Origin: Clostridiales bacterium
Lineage (GTDB): Bacteria > Bacillota > Clostridia > Oscillospirales > QAMX01
NCBI GenBank assembly: GCA_012841675.1
Contig: DUUG01000325.1
Span: forward strand, 1 to 9,011
Direction of reading: 5' to 3'
DNA: 9,011 nucleotides
Shown in pieces: positions 1 through 7,518 of this stretch. The notes beneath the pieces were generated by a model, which saw only the letters and a list, made by a program, of their open reading frames with translations, was not told the DNA's origin and did no database searches. Both the position numbers and the translations under genes were made by a program. How positions within the stretch are numbered: the stretch's first letter is position 1; every line of letters starts with the position of its first letter.

Positions 1-1770
1 CTCATCCAGGGAGCTTGCCCTAAATTCATTCTGTGCATTTGTCAAGGTGCGGCCGGTTAAGGCATAGGAGGGCGTTTCATCCAGGAACAAAACGGGAATG
101 CCCTGCTGCTGCAAAGCCGAAAGGGCCGCCACCGCATCGCCGTGCATTACACTTAAAGAGGGAACGAGGATAATGTCAACCTCGTGGCCTGTAATTTTAC
201 CGGTTTTGGCCGCTTCCAGCAAATCGTCCCGGTCGGCATAGTAAAAGTCAAATCCGGCGTCGCAAACCGCCTTGGACAAGCGATAGGTTGCTTCGTCGGC
301 CTTTTGCCGCGGCAGGGTGGAGTGCTCGGGGCGCAGCTTTGCCTGCACATCCTCAATGCCGTAATAGATAAACACGCCGCAGGAGTTGGAAAGCCCGTCC
401 AGCATATAGCCCAGCCGCCCCACGTATTCGTTGAAGGCAACGGCATCAGACTGGGTGAGATACCCCTTCATGCCTTGGAATTCCGGGGCATAGGCCGAGT
501 AGTCGGCGGAGAAATACGAGTTGGTTTTGCGAACACCGCCTATGTACAAAAGCCCCATTACCGCCGTCATGTTTCCGACGGGGTCTTTTTTAAACTCATC
601 CATATGGTGGAAGGGACAGATTTCCACCATCATTCCGTTGGTTTGATTCTTGCGAACGGCCATCTGGGCAAACTTAGCGGTGTTGTAATTGTAGTATTGA
701 GGGAGACAGTCCAGCACATCAATGCCGGGATAGCCAGCGGCGCGCAACACCGTTACATAATTGCCGTAATCTTTCACATGAGAGGTCATGCTTTCCTCGC
801 TTAGGTAATGGCCGGAGAAATGACAGCCCCGCTCTTGGCACCATGCCTGCAGCTGCCCGGAGAAAGCCTTTGCAATCAGCTTACCAACCAGCTCATAAAA
901 ACAAACGCGGATGGGCCAGGCTTCTTTCCCGCCTTCAAAGAGAAGGGGAAGAAAGGGCCGAAGGTCAAAGCCGTATTCCTCGTAAAAATCCTCAAACAGC
1001 CCCTCTTTCCAGGGAGCTAGGGCATAGGGCCAGCTTTCGTAGTGCCGAGCATAGCCTACTTGCAGGCTCGGCTCGTCGGTAAACACGCCCAAGGAGTTTG
1101 CGTAAGCGTCCGGTAGCGCCTGATGGATGGGTTCAAAGCAGAGGTCGATAAACCGCCGGACGGCTGCCGGCTCCATCACGTTGATATAGCGGGAAAAAGA
1201 GCTGACATTGTGCGTACAGTGCGAGCCTTCGTACGCAGATTTCACGCAGAAGACGAAGAAAACCTCCCGTTCCTTCAGATCGCATTGGCAGAATGTGTCG
1301 GTAAACGGAACGGGCTCCATTTTTTCGTAGATGGGGAAACCGTCGTCAATGCGCTCGATATGTAGGGGGTATTTTGCCGCCCAGATAATCTTATCCGTTT
1401 CCTCGTCAATTTGGAAGGTTATGTGTCTTGGCTCATAAGCGACGCGGCGGCGCATATAAAAGCCCTTGGCCTCCAGCTCGGGATGGTCTTTCAGCACCAG
1501 TCCGCCGCCAAAGCCGGAAGGATAGCCCTGTTCATCGTATATCCAGTAGGACAGCTTGTTTTCTTCAAGCTCTGACAGAATCTCGCCGAAACGAGAAATG
1601 TTTTCGGGATTTTGCGTAAAACCGTTTCCAAAGGGCACGTTTGTGACCACGCCGCCAAAACCGTAATCCTTCAGCGCCTGCATAAATAGAGCGCGGTTTT
1701 TAGGCAAATGGTGCTGCATGGGAAAAACACGATAGGAATGCGGAGGGTTTTGAAATACGCTTGTATCCAT
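1..1770 (-). CDS. Glycoside hydrolase, GH106 (alpha-L-rhamnosidase)-like, partial (3' end beyond window)
   Basis: An uninterrupted reading frame of 590 codons runs from an ATG at 1770 to the left edge with no stop, so the C-terminus is missing. The start is supported by AAGGAG at 1779-1784, 8 bases upstream. Reading codon by codon, I see YDEQGYPSGFGGG at residues 78-90, FTDEPSL at 230-236, SGHYLSEES at 319-327 and AGYPGIDVLD at 345-354. From memory, this pattern (YDExGxPSG near the N-terminus, then TDEP, then GHxLxEE, then PGIDxL) is characteristic of GH106 rhamnosidases and their relatives. Acidic residues in the TDEP and EES motifs are candidate catalytic or metal-binding residues, but I cannot assign them. 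There is no signal peptide, so the enzyme is probably cytoplasmic and acts on imported oligosaccharides. The substrate is inferred at best. The gene follows a terminator and shows no obvious promoter of its own. I am sure it is a real gene, and moderately sure of the family. Confidence 0.8.
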   Translation of the reverse strand, partial: MDTSVFQNPPHSYRVFPMQHHLPKNRALFMQALKDYGFGGVVTNVPFGNGFTQNPENISRFGEILSELEENKLSYWIYDEQGYPSGFGGGLVLKDHPELEAKGFYMRRRVAYEPRHITFQIDEETDKIIWAAKYPLHIERIDDGFPIYEKMEPVPFTDTFCQCDLKEREVFFVFCVKSAYEGSHCTHNVSSFSRYINVMEPAAVRRFIDLCFEPIHQALPDAYANSLGVFTDEPSLQVGYARHYESWPYALAPWKEGLFEDFYEEYGFDLRPFLPLLFEGGKEAWPIRVCFYELVGKLIAKAFSGQLQAWCQERGCHFSGHYLSEESMTSHVKDYGNYVTVLRAAGYPGIDVLDCLPQYYNYNTAKFAQMAVRKNQTNGMMVEICPFHHMDEFKKDPVGNMTAVMGLLYIGGVRKTNSYFSADYSAYAPEFQGMKGYLTQSDAVAFNEYVGRLGYMLDGLSNSCGVFIYYGIEDVQAKLRPEHSTLPRQKADEATYRLSKAVCDAGFDFYYADRDDLLEAAKTGKITGHEVDIILVPSLSVMHGDAVAALSALQQQGIPVLFLDETPSYALTGRTLTNAQNEFRASSLDE

Positions 1771-1778
1771 AGCACATT

Positions 1779-1784
1779 CTCCTT
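1779..1784 (-). promoter_or_regulatory. Ribosome binding site of the GH106-like gene
   Basis: AAGGAG on the minus strand sits 8 bases upstream of the ATG at 1770. It fixes the start of the edge-truncated hydrolase gene. Confidence 0.8.
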
Positions 1785-1798
1785 AAAAGGCGAAACGG

Positions 1799-1844
1799 AA
1801 AAAAGACACGAGCGAAAAGCTTTGCTTGGGGCTTTTTGCGCGTG
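1799..1844 (-). terminator. Intrinsic terminator after the VanW-family gene
   Basis: On the minus strand, two 14-base arms (1831-1844 and 1807-1820) pair at 12 of 14 positions around a 10-base loop. They are followed by TCTTTTTT (1806-1799). The hairpin begins 10 bases after the VanW stop codon. It lies between that gene and the hydrolase start at 1770, so the hydrolase needs read-through or a promoter further upstream. Confidence 0.8.
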
Positions 1845-1853
1845 CCTTAACCG

Positions 1854-3470
1854 TTATGGCCCATATTCAATAATTTGAGGCTGGCTGCTGTAATAGCTCT
1901 TATTGGCCAGCCGCTTTTCTACAAGGGTGTCGCCTTCGTAAATAACCTGATATGTTTCGCTTCGGTATCCAAAGTTGCCCCGCTGGATTTCCCTTGATGT
2001 GCCGGAGGGTAGCGCCGCGTTGGTCACACGCCGGGTTTCATAGGGAATCGTTTCCAACACGTTACTTTCCAGCTTAACGACTCGAGCGGGATTTTCCTTT
2101 GTGCCGAGGATTTGAACGGTCAATGTATCGCCTTCCAAAACGGCGTAAATGCGGACGGGCATAGAGGTATTGTTGACAAACCGGTAGTCCAAATAGCCCC
2201 ACTGCACTGTGGCGTCCTGGCCGATGGGGACATACGAAACGGCAAAGGCATGGGTTTTCCGCTCTGTCACTTCCAAATCGGCAGTCAGCGTTGCCACATA
2301 CAAAGCGGAGGAAACCTGGCAAATGCCGCCGCCGATATCGTCGACCACTTCGCCCTGCGCAAAGACCTTGGCGGGCTTAAAGCCCCGGGCTTCGGTGCGC
2401 TGGCCGACAATGTTGTTGAAAGAAAACTCATTGCCCGGAAGCAAAACCACATCATGTGCCTTCTCCGCCGACAGGCGTACATTGGCTGTACGGTTTACTT
2501 CGGCGGGGTTCAGCTTTGTCACGCTTTCGCCCAACACATCCTTAAACAGCATGGTAGACAGCTTCACAGCGGTCAACTCATGGGGTGTGTAAATAAAGGG
2601 ATAGAATTTCTCGCTCCAGCCGCTTTCCTGCATATCTTTAGAAAGCTGTTCCATATCAATATCCTTGCCGTCTATGCCGGGCACAATGCGGAAACCCTTG
2701 TTGCCGGACTTTTCCACATAGGCATCCTGCGGCTCTGTATAGAAAGTGTCGCGGAGAATGCTCCAATCGGGCGGGTCGGCGGGGGTTATCTCGGGAGTTA
2801 CCGTAATAACGCCGAACTGGCCCTCGTCCAGCATGGCGGTCACCTGTCCCAAAAGCTCTCTTTGATTGACTGTGACGCCCTGTTGACCGGCATACACGGT
2901 GAGCCCCTTATCGTCCAGCTTATACCCGTAGTTTTTATGGGGCGTGTTGACAAGCTCTGCAAACTCGGCGACCTTTGCCTCCACCTTGTTGCGGTCATAC
3001 GCGGCATCCACGGCGGCAATAGGTTTGCCGGGCGCGGAGATGCTTTGCTTATAGCGGGTTAGAAAACCGCCGGTCCGTCCGTAGGCATAGGCTTGGTCAG
3101 CCGCCACAGCCGAATCCAGCGCAAGGGAAATATCTTTTGCTGTCAAAGGAAGACGGACGGAATCGTATTCTAAAATAATCTGTTTCCCGCTGTAAAAGTT
3201 GGCGCTGTAGGATGAAAGGGCGGCTTGCGCCTCTTCTTTTGTCATGCCGCCGACATCAATGTTTAACACCGACACGCCGGGATAAATCCGGTCGAAGAAA
3301 TAGACCCGATAAACTGCCGTACCTAGCCAGATTAGTAGCAGAACGGGAATCAGATAGCCGACTATCTTTAAAATCAACCGAGCAGTAGGTCGTCGTTTGG
3401 CGGGGAAAGAGACAGACGCAGACGACTTCGGATTTTCGCCGGGAGATAGAACCTTTTTCCAGTCATCCAT
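1854..3470 (-). CDS. VanW-family protein with N-terminal membrane anchor and C-terminal G5-like domain
   Basis: The 538-residue protein has a short basic cytoplasmic tail (KRRPTAR around 25-31), one membrane helix at about 32-53 and then a long extracellular part. Residues about 58-80 (YPGVSVLNIDVGGMTKEEA) begin the region usually annotated as a putative peptidoglycan-binding domain (PG_binding_4 type). A second similar stretch lies at about 205-250. The VanW domain spans about 326-456 and carries LLPGNEFSFN and the conserved GGGICQVSSALY block (GGGICQ at 380-385). The C-terminal 75 residues (NVLETIPYETRRV and the following strands) look like a G5 domain. The VanW domain's biochemical role is not established, and nothing here shows glycopeptide resistance. 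A wall-associated, outward-facing role is inferred. Start: ATG at 3470, preceded by GAGAGGTGA (3486-3478). The gene has its own promoter and terminator, so it looks monocistronic apart from read-through. Confidence 0.93.
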   Translation of the reverse strand: MDDWKKVLSPGENPKSSASVSFPAKRRPTARLILKIVGYLIPVLLLIWLGTAVYRVYFFDRIYPGVSVLNIDVGGMTKEEAQAALSSYSANFYSGKQIILEYDSVRLPLTAKDISLALDSAVAADQAYAYGRTGGFLTRYKQSISAPGKPIAAVDAAYDRNKVEAKVAEFAELVNTPHKNYGYKLDDKGLTVYAGQQGVTVNQRELLGQVTAMLDEGQFGVITVTPEITPADPPDWSILRDTFYTEPQDAYVEKSGNKGFRIVPGIDGKDIDMEQLSKDMQESGWSEKFYPFIYTPHELTAVKLSTMLFKDVLGESVTKLNPAEVNRTANVRLSAEKAHDVVLLPGNEFSFNNIVGQRTEARGFKPAKVFAQGEVVDDIGGGICQVSSALYVATLTADLEVTERKTHAFAVSYVPIGQDATVQWGYLDYRFVNNTSMPVRIYAVLEGDTLTVQILGTKENPARVVKLESNVLETIPYETRRVTNAALPSGTSREIQRGNFGYRSETYQVIYEGDTLVEKRLANKSYYSSQPQIIEYGP

Positions 3471-3526
3471 TCAGTCTTCACCTCTCAATCAGTAAAAAAA
3501 GAAACTTTAAAACTTTTATTGCTTTA

Positions 3527-3555
3527 ATTATAAGCAACCGGCGTGTAAAAAGCAA
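3527..3555 (-). promoter_or_regulatory. Sigma-A-type promoter for the VanW-family gene
   Basis: On the minus strand, TTGCTT (3550-3555) is followed by a 17-base spacer and a perfect TATAAT (3527-3532). The predicted start is near 3520, giving a leader of about 50 bases to the ATG at 3470. The -35 box matches consensus only in TTG, so strength rests on the -10. The spacer and -35 lie inside the hairpin that follows uxaC. Confidence 0.6.
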
Positions 3556-3570
3556 TAACACGCCGGTTGC
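3534..3570 (-). terminator. Hairpin (terminator-like) after uxaC
   Basis: Arms 3559-3570 and 3534-3545 form a perfect 12-bp GC-rich stem (GCAACCGGCGTG) around a 13-base loop, 47 bases after the uxaC stop. The minus-strand tail is TTATAATT, a broken U-tract, so termination may be incomplete. Part of the tail is the -10 box of the next promoter. Confidence 0.65.
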
Positions 3571-3616
3571 AAAGTGGATAAATTATAAATGCAAAATGAA
3601 AACAAAAAGCGAAAAA

Positions 3617-5011
3617 CTAGAATTGGAAAAACGCTTTGGCGTTTTCATAGGAAACACCAGCCACAATGGATGAGAGAAGCTCCCTATCCGCGGGGAACTC
3701 GCCGTTGTCGACCAGCCGGCCCACCAGATTGCAGAGAATCCGGCGGAAATACTCATGCCGGGGATAGGAAAGGAAGCTTCTCGAATCGGTGAGCATGCCT
3801 ACAAAGGTGGAAAGAAGGTTTAGATTGGCCGTATCCATCATCTGCTTTTCCATGCCTTCCTTGTGGTCGATAAACCACCATGCCGAGCCGTACTGGGTTT
3901 TGGCCGCAACCCCGGGTGCCGTAAAGCAGCCGCAAAGGGCGATCATGGGATAATTGTCCTTGGGGTTTAGGCTGTAAAGAATGGTTTTGGGAAGTCCCAC
4001 GCTCTGCTCCATGGCGTCAAGCAGGCGAGACACACGGAGGGCCACTTCATAGTCGGACATGGTGTCAAAGCCTGTGTCTTTTCCGATGGCGTTGAACATT
4101 TTCGTGCTGTTGTTGCGCTGTGCTCCGCAGTGCAATTGCATGACCCAGTTCCTTTTGGCAAACAGCCCGGCCAAGAAAAGCATTACATAAGACTTAAACC
4201 CGTCAGCTTCCTCTGCGGAAAGCGTTCCGCCGTTTTGCTTTTTCTCGAAGGCGGCGGCAGCGCCATGCTCCGTTCCGATCACCGACGGCAACGTGCCAAA
4301 GTCATGGTCAGACAAACGGCAGCCGTTTTCGTGGAAGAAATCTACTCTGCTTTCTAATGCTGCCAAGAAATCGGAAAATGTTTCGATTTTGACATTGGCG
4401 GCCTTTGAAAGCAGGGTTACATAGTCGGAAAAATCGCTTTTGTCAATCAAAACGGCGCGGTCGGGCCGGAAGGTGGGGCGCACGGTGCAATTTGGTATGG
4501 GATCGGCCGCAACGGCCCGGTGATATTCCAATGTGTCCACAGGGTCGTCGGTGGTGCAGATAACCTCAACGTTGGAGCGCTCAATCAGCCCCCTGGCAGA
4601 GAAGGAAGGCTCTGCTATCTGCTGGTTCATTCGGTCGTAGAGGTCTTTGGCGTTTTTGGCCGTTAAGGGCTCAAAAATGCCGAAATATCGCTGCATCTCC
4701 AGATGGGTCCAGTGGTAGACCGGGTTGCCGATGGCTTTTTCTATGGTTTTGGCAAAAGCCAGAAATTTCTCAAAATCATCGCCGTTGCCGGTAATCAGCG
4801 CCTCATCGACACCGGCAATGCGCATTAAGCGCCATTTATAATGGTCGCCGCCGAGCCACGCCTGGGTAATGGACGAAAAGCGCCGGTTGTTGGCAATTTC
4901 GGCAGGGGATAAGTGGCAATGGTAGTCGATAATCGGCAGGGGTTTTGCTACCTCGTGGTAGAGGGTCTGGGCCGTTTTCCCCATTAAAAGGAAGTTCTCA
5001 TCCATGAACAT
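3617..5011 (-). CDS. uxaC: Uronate (glucuronate/galacturonate) isomerase
   Basis: The 464-residue protein matches the uronate isomerase family closely along its whole length (about 470 in E. coli). It isomerises D-glucuronate to D-fructuronate and D-galacturonate to D-tagaturonate in the cytoplasm, the first step of hexuronate catabolism. Visible family signatures are IIDYHCHL (27-34, the HxH metal-site motif of amidohydrolase-fold enzymes), CTTDDPVDT (152-160), MQLHCGAQRNN (291-301), SLNPKDN (347-353) and FVGMLTDSRSFLSY (403-416). It begins 5 bases after the murC stop. Its ribosome binding site AAGGAG (5023-5028) lies within the last murC codons, 11 bases before the ATG at 5011. A second in-frame ATG at 5005 is 17 bases away and less likely. 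No other hexuronate genes (uxaA, uxaB, kdgK, transporter) are visible here. A terminator-like hairpin follows. Confidence 0.96.
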   Translation of the reverse strand: MFMDENFLLMGKTAQTLYHEVAKPLPIIDYHCHLSPAEIANNRRFSSITQAWLGGDHYKWRLMRIAGVDEALITGNGDDFEKFLAFAKTIEKAIGNPVYHWTHLEMQRYFGIFEPLTAKNAKDLYDRMNQQIAEPSFSARGLIERSNVEVICTTDDPVDTLEYHRAVAADPIPNCTVRPTFRPDRAVLIDKSDFSDYVTLLSKAANVKIETFSDFLAALESRVDFFHENGCRLSDHDFGTLPSVIGTEHGAAAAFEKKQNGGTLSAEEADGFKSYVMLFLAGLFAKRNWVMQLHCGAQRNNSTKMFNAIGKDTGFDTMSDYEVALRVSRLLDAMEQSVGLPKTILYSLNPKDNYPMIALCGCFTAPGVAAKTQYGSAWWFIDHKEGMEKQMMDTANLNLLSTFVGMLTDSRSFLSYPRHEYFRRILCNLVGRLVDNGEFPADRELLSSIVAGVSYENAKAFFQF

Positions 5012-5016
5012 GTGGG

Positions 5017-6396
5017 TTACATCTCCTTTTCTTCATTGGTAAGTGCATATGCCGCTTCGTTGACGTTGCCTGCCCCGCAGACAAGAATACAATCGCCCGG
5101 CTTGGCAAGACTCTTTAAAGCTTCTGCCGCCTCGGTCAAGGAAGGGGTATATAGAGAATCCGGAACCAATTTGGCCAGCTCGTTAGCGGAAACGCCGGGG
5201 ATAGGAAGCTCACGGGCAGCATAGATGTCAGTCACAAGGGCCAGATCCGCCAAAGAAAGCGCCTTTGCAAACTCGGCCATAAACGCCTTGGTTCTCGTAT
5301 AGGTGTGGGGCTGGAACAGGCAGATCACCCGCTCAAAGGCCATATTTTTGGCAGAGCGAAGGGTGGCGGCCAGCTCCTGCGGGTGATGGGCATAGTCGTC
5401 GATGACAATGGCACCGTTATACGTTCCCAGCTTTTGGAACCGGCGTGCCACGCCTGCAAAACTGGAAATGCCCTCTACCGTTTCGGCAGGCGAAAGCCCG
5501 TTTTCCAAAAGGGCGGCGGCACAGGCCAGGGCGTTGTAAACACTGTGCCGGCCGGGGATTTGCAACGTAATTTTGCCAAGGGGTTTGCCCTTTTGCAAAA
5601 GCGTAAAGGAAGCATAGCCCCGATCAAAGGAAAGATCGGCGGCTTGATAGTCGCCTTTTGTAAGCCCAAAGGTGACAATGCGGCCCGGAAGGCCCTTCAC
5701 GGCCGCCAGCACATTTTCGTCCTCGCCGTTGACCACTGCCACACCGTTGGCATTAAGAGCAAGAAGGGCAAAACGGCGGAAAGAGCTTATAATCTGCTCA
5801 ATGCCGGAAAAATAATCCAAATGGTCTTCGGAAATATTTAAAATCACAGCCGTTTGCGGGAATAATTCCAAAAACGAATCGCAGTATTCGCAGGATTCCG
5901 CCACAAAAAACTCATTTTTTCCAAGTGTATAGCTTCCGCCGATTTCCGGAAGCACTGCCCCCAAAAATGCCGTCGGCTCTTTTTTAGCTGTAAGCAAAGC
6001 TTGGGCGGCCATGGCGCTGGTGGTGGATTTTCCATGCGTGCCGGCAAAGCAAAGCCGCTTGTCATAGCCGCGCATGAGAAGGCCAAGAAGCGTTGGGCGC
6101 TCTATAATCGGAATGCCAAGAGCGCGCGCGGCAACAATATCCGGCGAATCATCGTGGATAGCGGCGTTGCGAACCACAACAGAGGCCCCCTCCACGGTTT
6201 CGGCAAAGTGGCCGATGGTGACGGGGATGCCGGCTTTTCTAAGCATGGAAACGCGCTCGCTTTCCGAACGGTCGGCCCCGGTTACGTAGGCCCCTTGTCT
6301 TTGCAGTTCCAGTGCCAAGGCGCTCATCATAATACCGCCGGCGCCGATGAAATGCACTCTCTTATGTTCCGAAATGGCCCGGTCAAGCTCCTGCAT
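5017..6396 (-). CDS. murC: UDP-N-acetylmuramate--L-alanine ligase
   Basis: The 459-residue Mur ligase adds L-alanine to UDP-MurNAc with ATP hydrolysis, the first amino acid of the peptidoglycan stem peptide, in the cytoplasm. The N-terminal nucleotide-fold domain carries HFIGAGGIMMSALA (15-28). The P-loop is GTHGKSTT (119-126), followed by ESCEYCDSFL (167-176), NISEDHLDYF (187-196), GRHSVYNALA (282-291) and the C-terminal DDYAHHPQE (333-341) typical of MurC. FQPHTYTRT (361-369) also fits. The ESCEYCDSFL variant replaces the EADESD form of Proteobacteria; I recall similar forms in clostridial MurC. The gene starts 14 bases after mreB, with a modest AAAGGCGG ribosome binding site (6405-6412) overlapping the mreB stop. 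Its last codons contain the uxaC ribosome binding site, so translation of the two is probably coupled. Length is normal for the family. Confidence 0.96.
   Translation of the reverse strand: MQELDRAISEHKRVHFIGAGGIMMSALALELQRQGAYVTGADRSESERVSMLRKAGIPVTIGHFAETVEGASVVVRNAAIHDDSPDIVAARALGIPIIERPTLLGLLMRGYDKRLCFAGTHGKSTTSAMAAQALLTAKKEPTAFLGAVLPEIGGSYTLGKNEFFVAESCEYCDSFLELFPQTAVILNISEDHLDYFSGIEQIISSFRRFALLALNANGVAVVNGEDENVLAAVKGLPGRIVTFGLTKGDYQAADLSFDRGYASFTLLQKGKPLGKITLQIPGRHSVYNALACAAALLENGLSPAETVEGISSFAGVARRFQKLGTYNGAIVIDDYAHHPQELAATLRSAKNMAFERVICLFQPHTYTRTKAFMAEFAKALSLADLALVTDIYAARELPIPGVSANELAKLVPDSLYTPSLTEAAEALKSLAKPGDCILVCGAGNVNEAAYALTNEEKEM
5023..5028 (-). promoter_or_regulatory. uxaC ribosome binding site inside the murC 3' end
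   Basis: AAGGAG is encoded by the Lys-Glu codons of the murC C-terminus (Glu-Lys-Glu-Met-stop). It is 11 bases from the ATG at 5011 and 17 from the ATG at 5005, which favours the first start. Confidence 0.7.
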
Positions 6397-6410
6397 ACAA
6401 AGTTCCGCCT

Positions 6411-7442
6411 TTATAACATTTTTTGAAGTTGCCGCTTGCGGGAGAAGTTGATGGAACCCTCCTGCATGACGGAAAGATTGTCAAGGGCTTTGCCTGTTCC
6501 CATCGCCACACAGGAAACAGCGTCCTCAGCGATTCTTGTGGTAATACCCGTATGGGAGGAAATCAGCTTGTCAAAGCCGTATACAAGGCCTCCGCCGCCG
6601 GTCATGGTGATACCGTTGGTGGAAATATCGGCAATAAGCTCGGGCGGCGTGCGTTCCAAAACTGTATGAACGGCTTCAATGATGGAAACGGAAACTTCCT
6701 CAAAGGCCTCTAGCATTTCCGAGGAGGAAACCGTAAACACCTTGGGAAGCCCAGTCATTAAGCAGCGCCCCTTTACGTCCATGGAGATTTCATCCGGACG
6801 GGGATAAACACAGCCCAAATGGATTTTCAACTCTTCCGCCGTGCGTTCGCCTATAAGGACGTTATGCTTGCGGCGAATATATTTAATGATAGATTCGTCA
6901 AACTTGTCGCCGGCAATCTTAATCGATGAGGATTCCACAATGCCTCCTAAGGAGATAACGGCAATGTCCGTTGTGCCGCCGCCGATGTCGACAATCATGT
7001 TGCCGATGGGTTTGGCAATGTCGATGCCGGCGCCAATGGCAGCCGCTACCGGCTCTTCAATTAAGAAAACCTGCCTTGCGCCGGCCTGCAGCCCTGCGTC
7101 AAATACGGCGCGCTCTTCCACTTCGGTAATGCCGCTGGGCACGCATACCACAAGCCGCGGTTTTACAATGCGGAAGCCGCAGACTTTTTTGATAAACTCT
7201 TTAATCATGCGCTGGGTCAGCTCATAGTCGGAAATGACGCCGTCACGCAAAGGGCGGATGGCAATGATGTTGCCCGGCGTCCGTCCGAGCATTTTTTGTG
7301 CTTCCGAGCCGACGGCCAGCATTTTTCCTGTATCTTTGTTTAAGGCAACAACGCTTGGCTCACGCAGGACAATGTCCTTGCCCTTGACGTAAACAAGGAT
7401 GGTGGCAGTACCTAGGTCGATGCCGATATCGTTTCCAAACAT
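6411..7442 (-). CDS. mreB: Rod shape-determining actin homologue, MreB/Mbl family
   Basis: This 343-residue actin-fold ATPase forms membrane-associated filaments that guide lateral cell wall synthesis. It has the phosphate-1 motif IGIDLGTA (6-13), IRPLRDGVISDY (62-73), LIEEPVAAAIGAGIDI (127-142), the phosphate-2 motif DIGGGTTD (152-159) and the adenosine motif TGGGGLVYGFD (281-291). Length is typical. The start at 7442 has AGGAG at 7451-7455, 8 bases upstream. mreC and mreD, the usual downstream partners of the main mreB, are absent; murC follows instead. The gene may therefore be an additional paralogue (Mbl or MreB-like), which sequence reading alone cannot decide. A good promoter lies directly upstream, making this the first gene of the mreB-murC-uxaC unit. 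Confidence 0.95.
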   Translation of the reverse strand: MFGNDIGIDLGTATILVYVKGKDIVLREPSVVALNKDTGKMLAVGSEAQKMLGRTPGNIIAIRPLRDGVISDYELTQRMIKEFIKKVCGFRIVKPRLVVCVPSGITEVEERAVFDAGLQAGARQVFLIEEPVAAAIGAGIDIAKPIGNMIVDIGGGTTDIAVISLGGIVESSSIKIAGDKFDESIIKYIRRKHNVLIGERTAEELKIHLGCVYPRPDEISMDVKGRCLMTGLPKVFTVSSSEMLEAFEEVSVSIIEAVHTVLERTPPELIADISTNGITMTGGGGLVYGFDKLISSHTGITTRIAEDAVSCVAMGTGKALDNLSVMQEGSINFSRKRQLQKML

Positions 7443-7489
7443 GGTTTTATCTCCTGTTCTTTCTTTTGCAGTGAAAATAGTATACCTAA

Positions 7490-7518
7490 ATTATACCGAA
7501 GTTACAGACGGTTTTCAA
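7490..7518 (-). promoter_or_regulatory. Sigma-A-type promoter for mreB-murC-uxaC
   Basis: On the minus strand, TTGAAA (7513-7518) is five of six to consensus. It is followed by a 17-base spacer and a perfect TATAAT (7490-7495). The predicted start is near 7483, about 40 bases before the mreB ATG. The -35 overlaps the comF stop codon (7515-7517). No terminator separates comF from mreB, so read-through from recD2-comF is also likely. Confidence 0.75.

Noticed and set aside
184..804. 206-codon plus-strand ORF
   Set aside because: It is antisense to the edge-truncated hydrolase gene, whose frame is open for 590 codons with family motifs. The plus-strand product resembles nothing.
2112..3062. 316-codon plus-strand ORF opposite the VanW-family gene
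   Set aside because: It lies wholly antisense to a clear VanW gene, has no recognisable domain, is rich in His, Cys and Gly as antisense frames often are, and has no supporting ribosome binding site that I could see.
1854..3470. Glycopeptide (vancomycin) resistance locus
   Set aside because: VanW-domain proteins are common in Clostridia without resistance. No vanH/A/X, vanR/S or ligase genes are present here.
5305..5841. 178-codon plus-strand ORF opposite murC
   Set aside because: It lies fully inside murC, a complete and well-conserved gene. The composition is that of a shadow frame.
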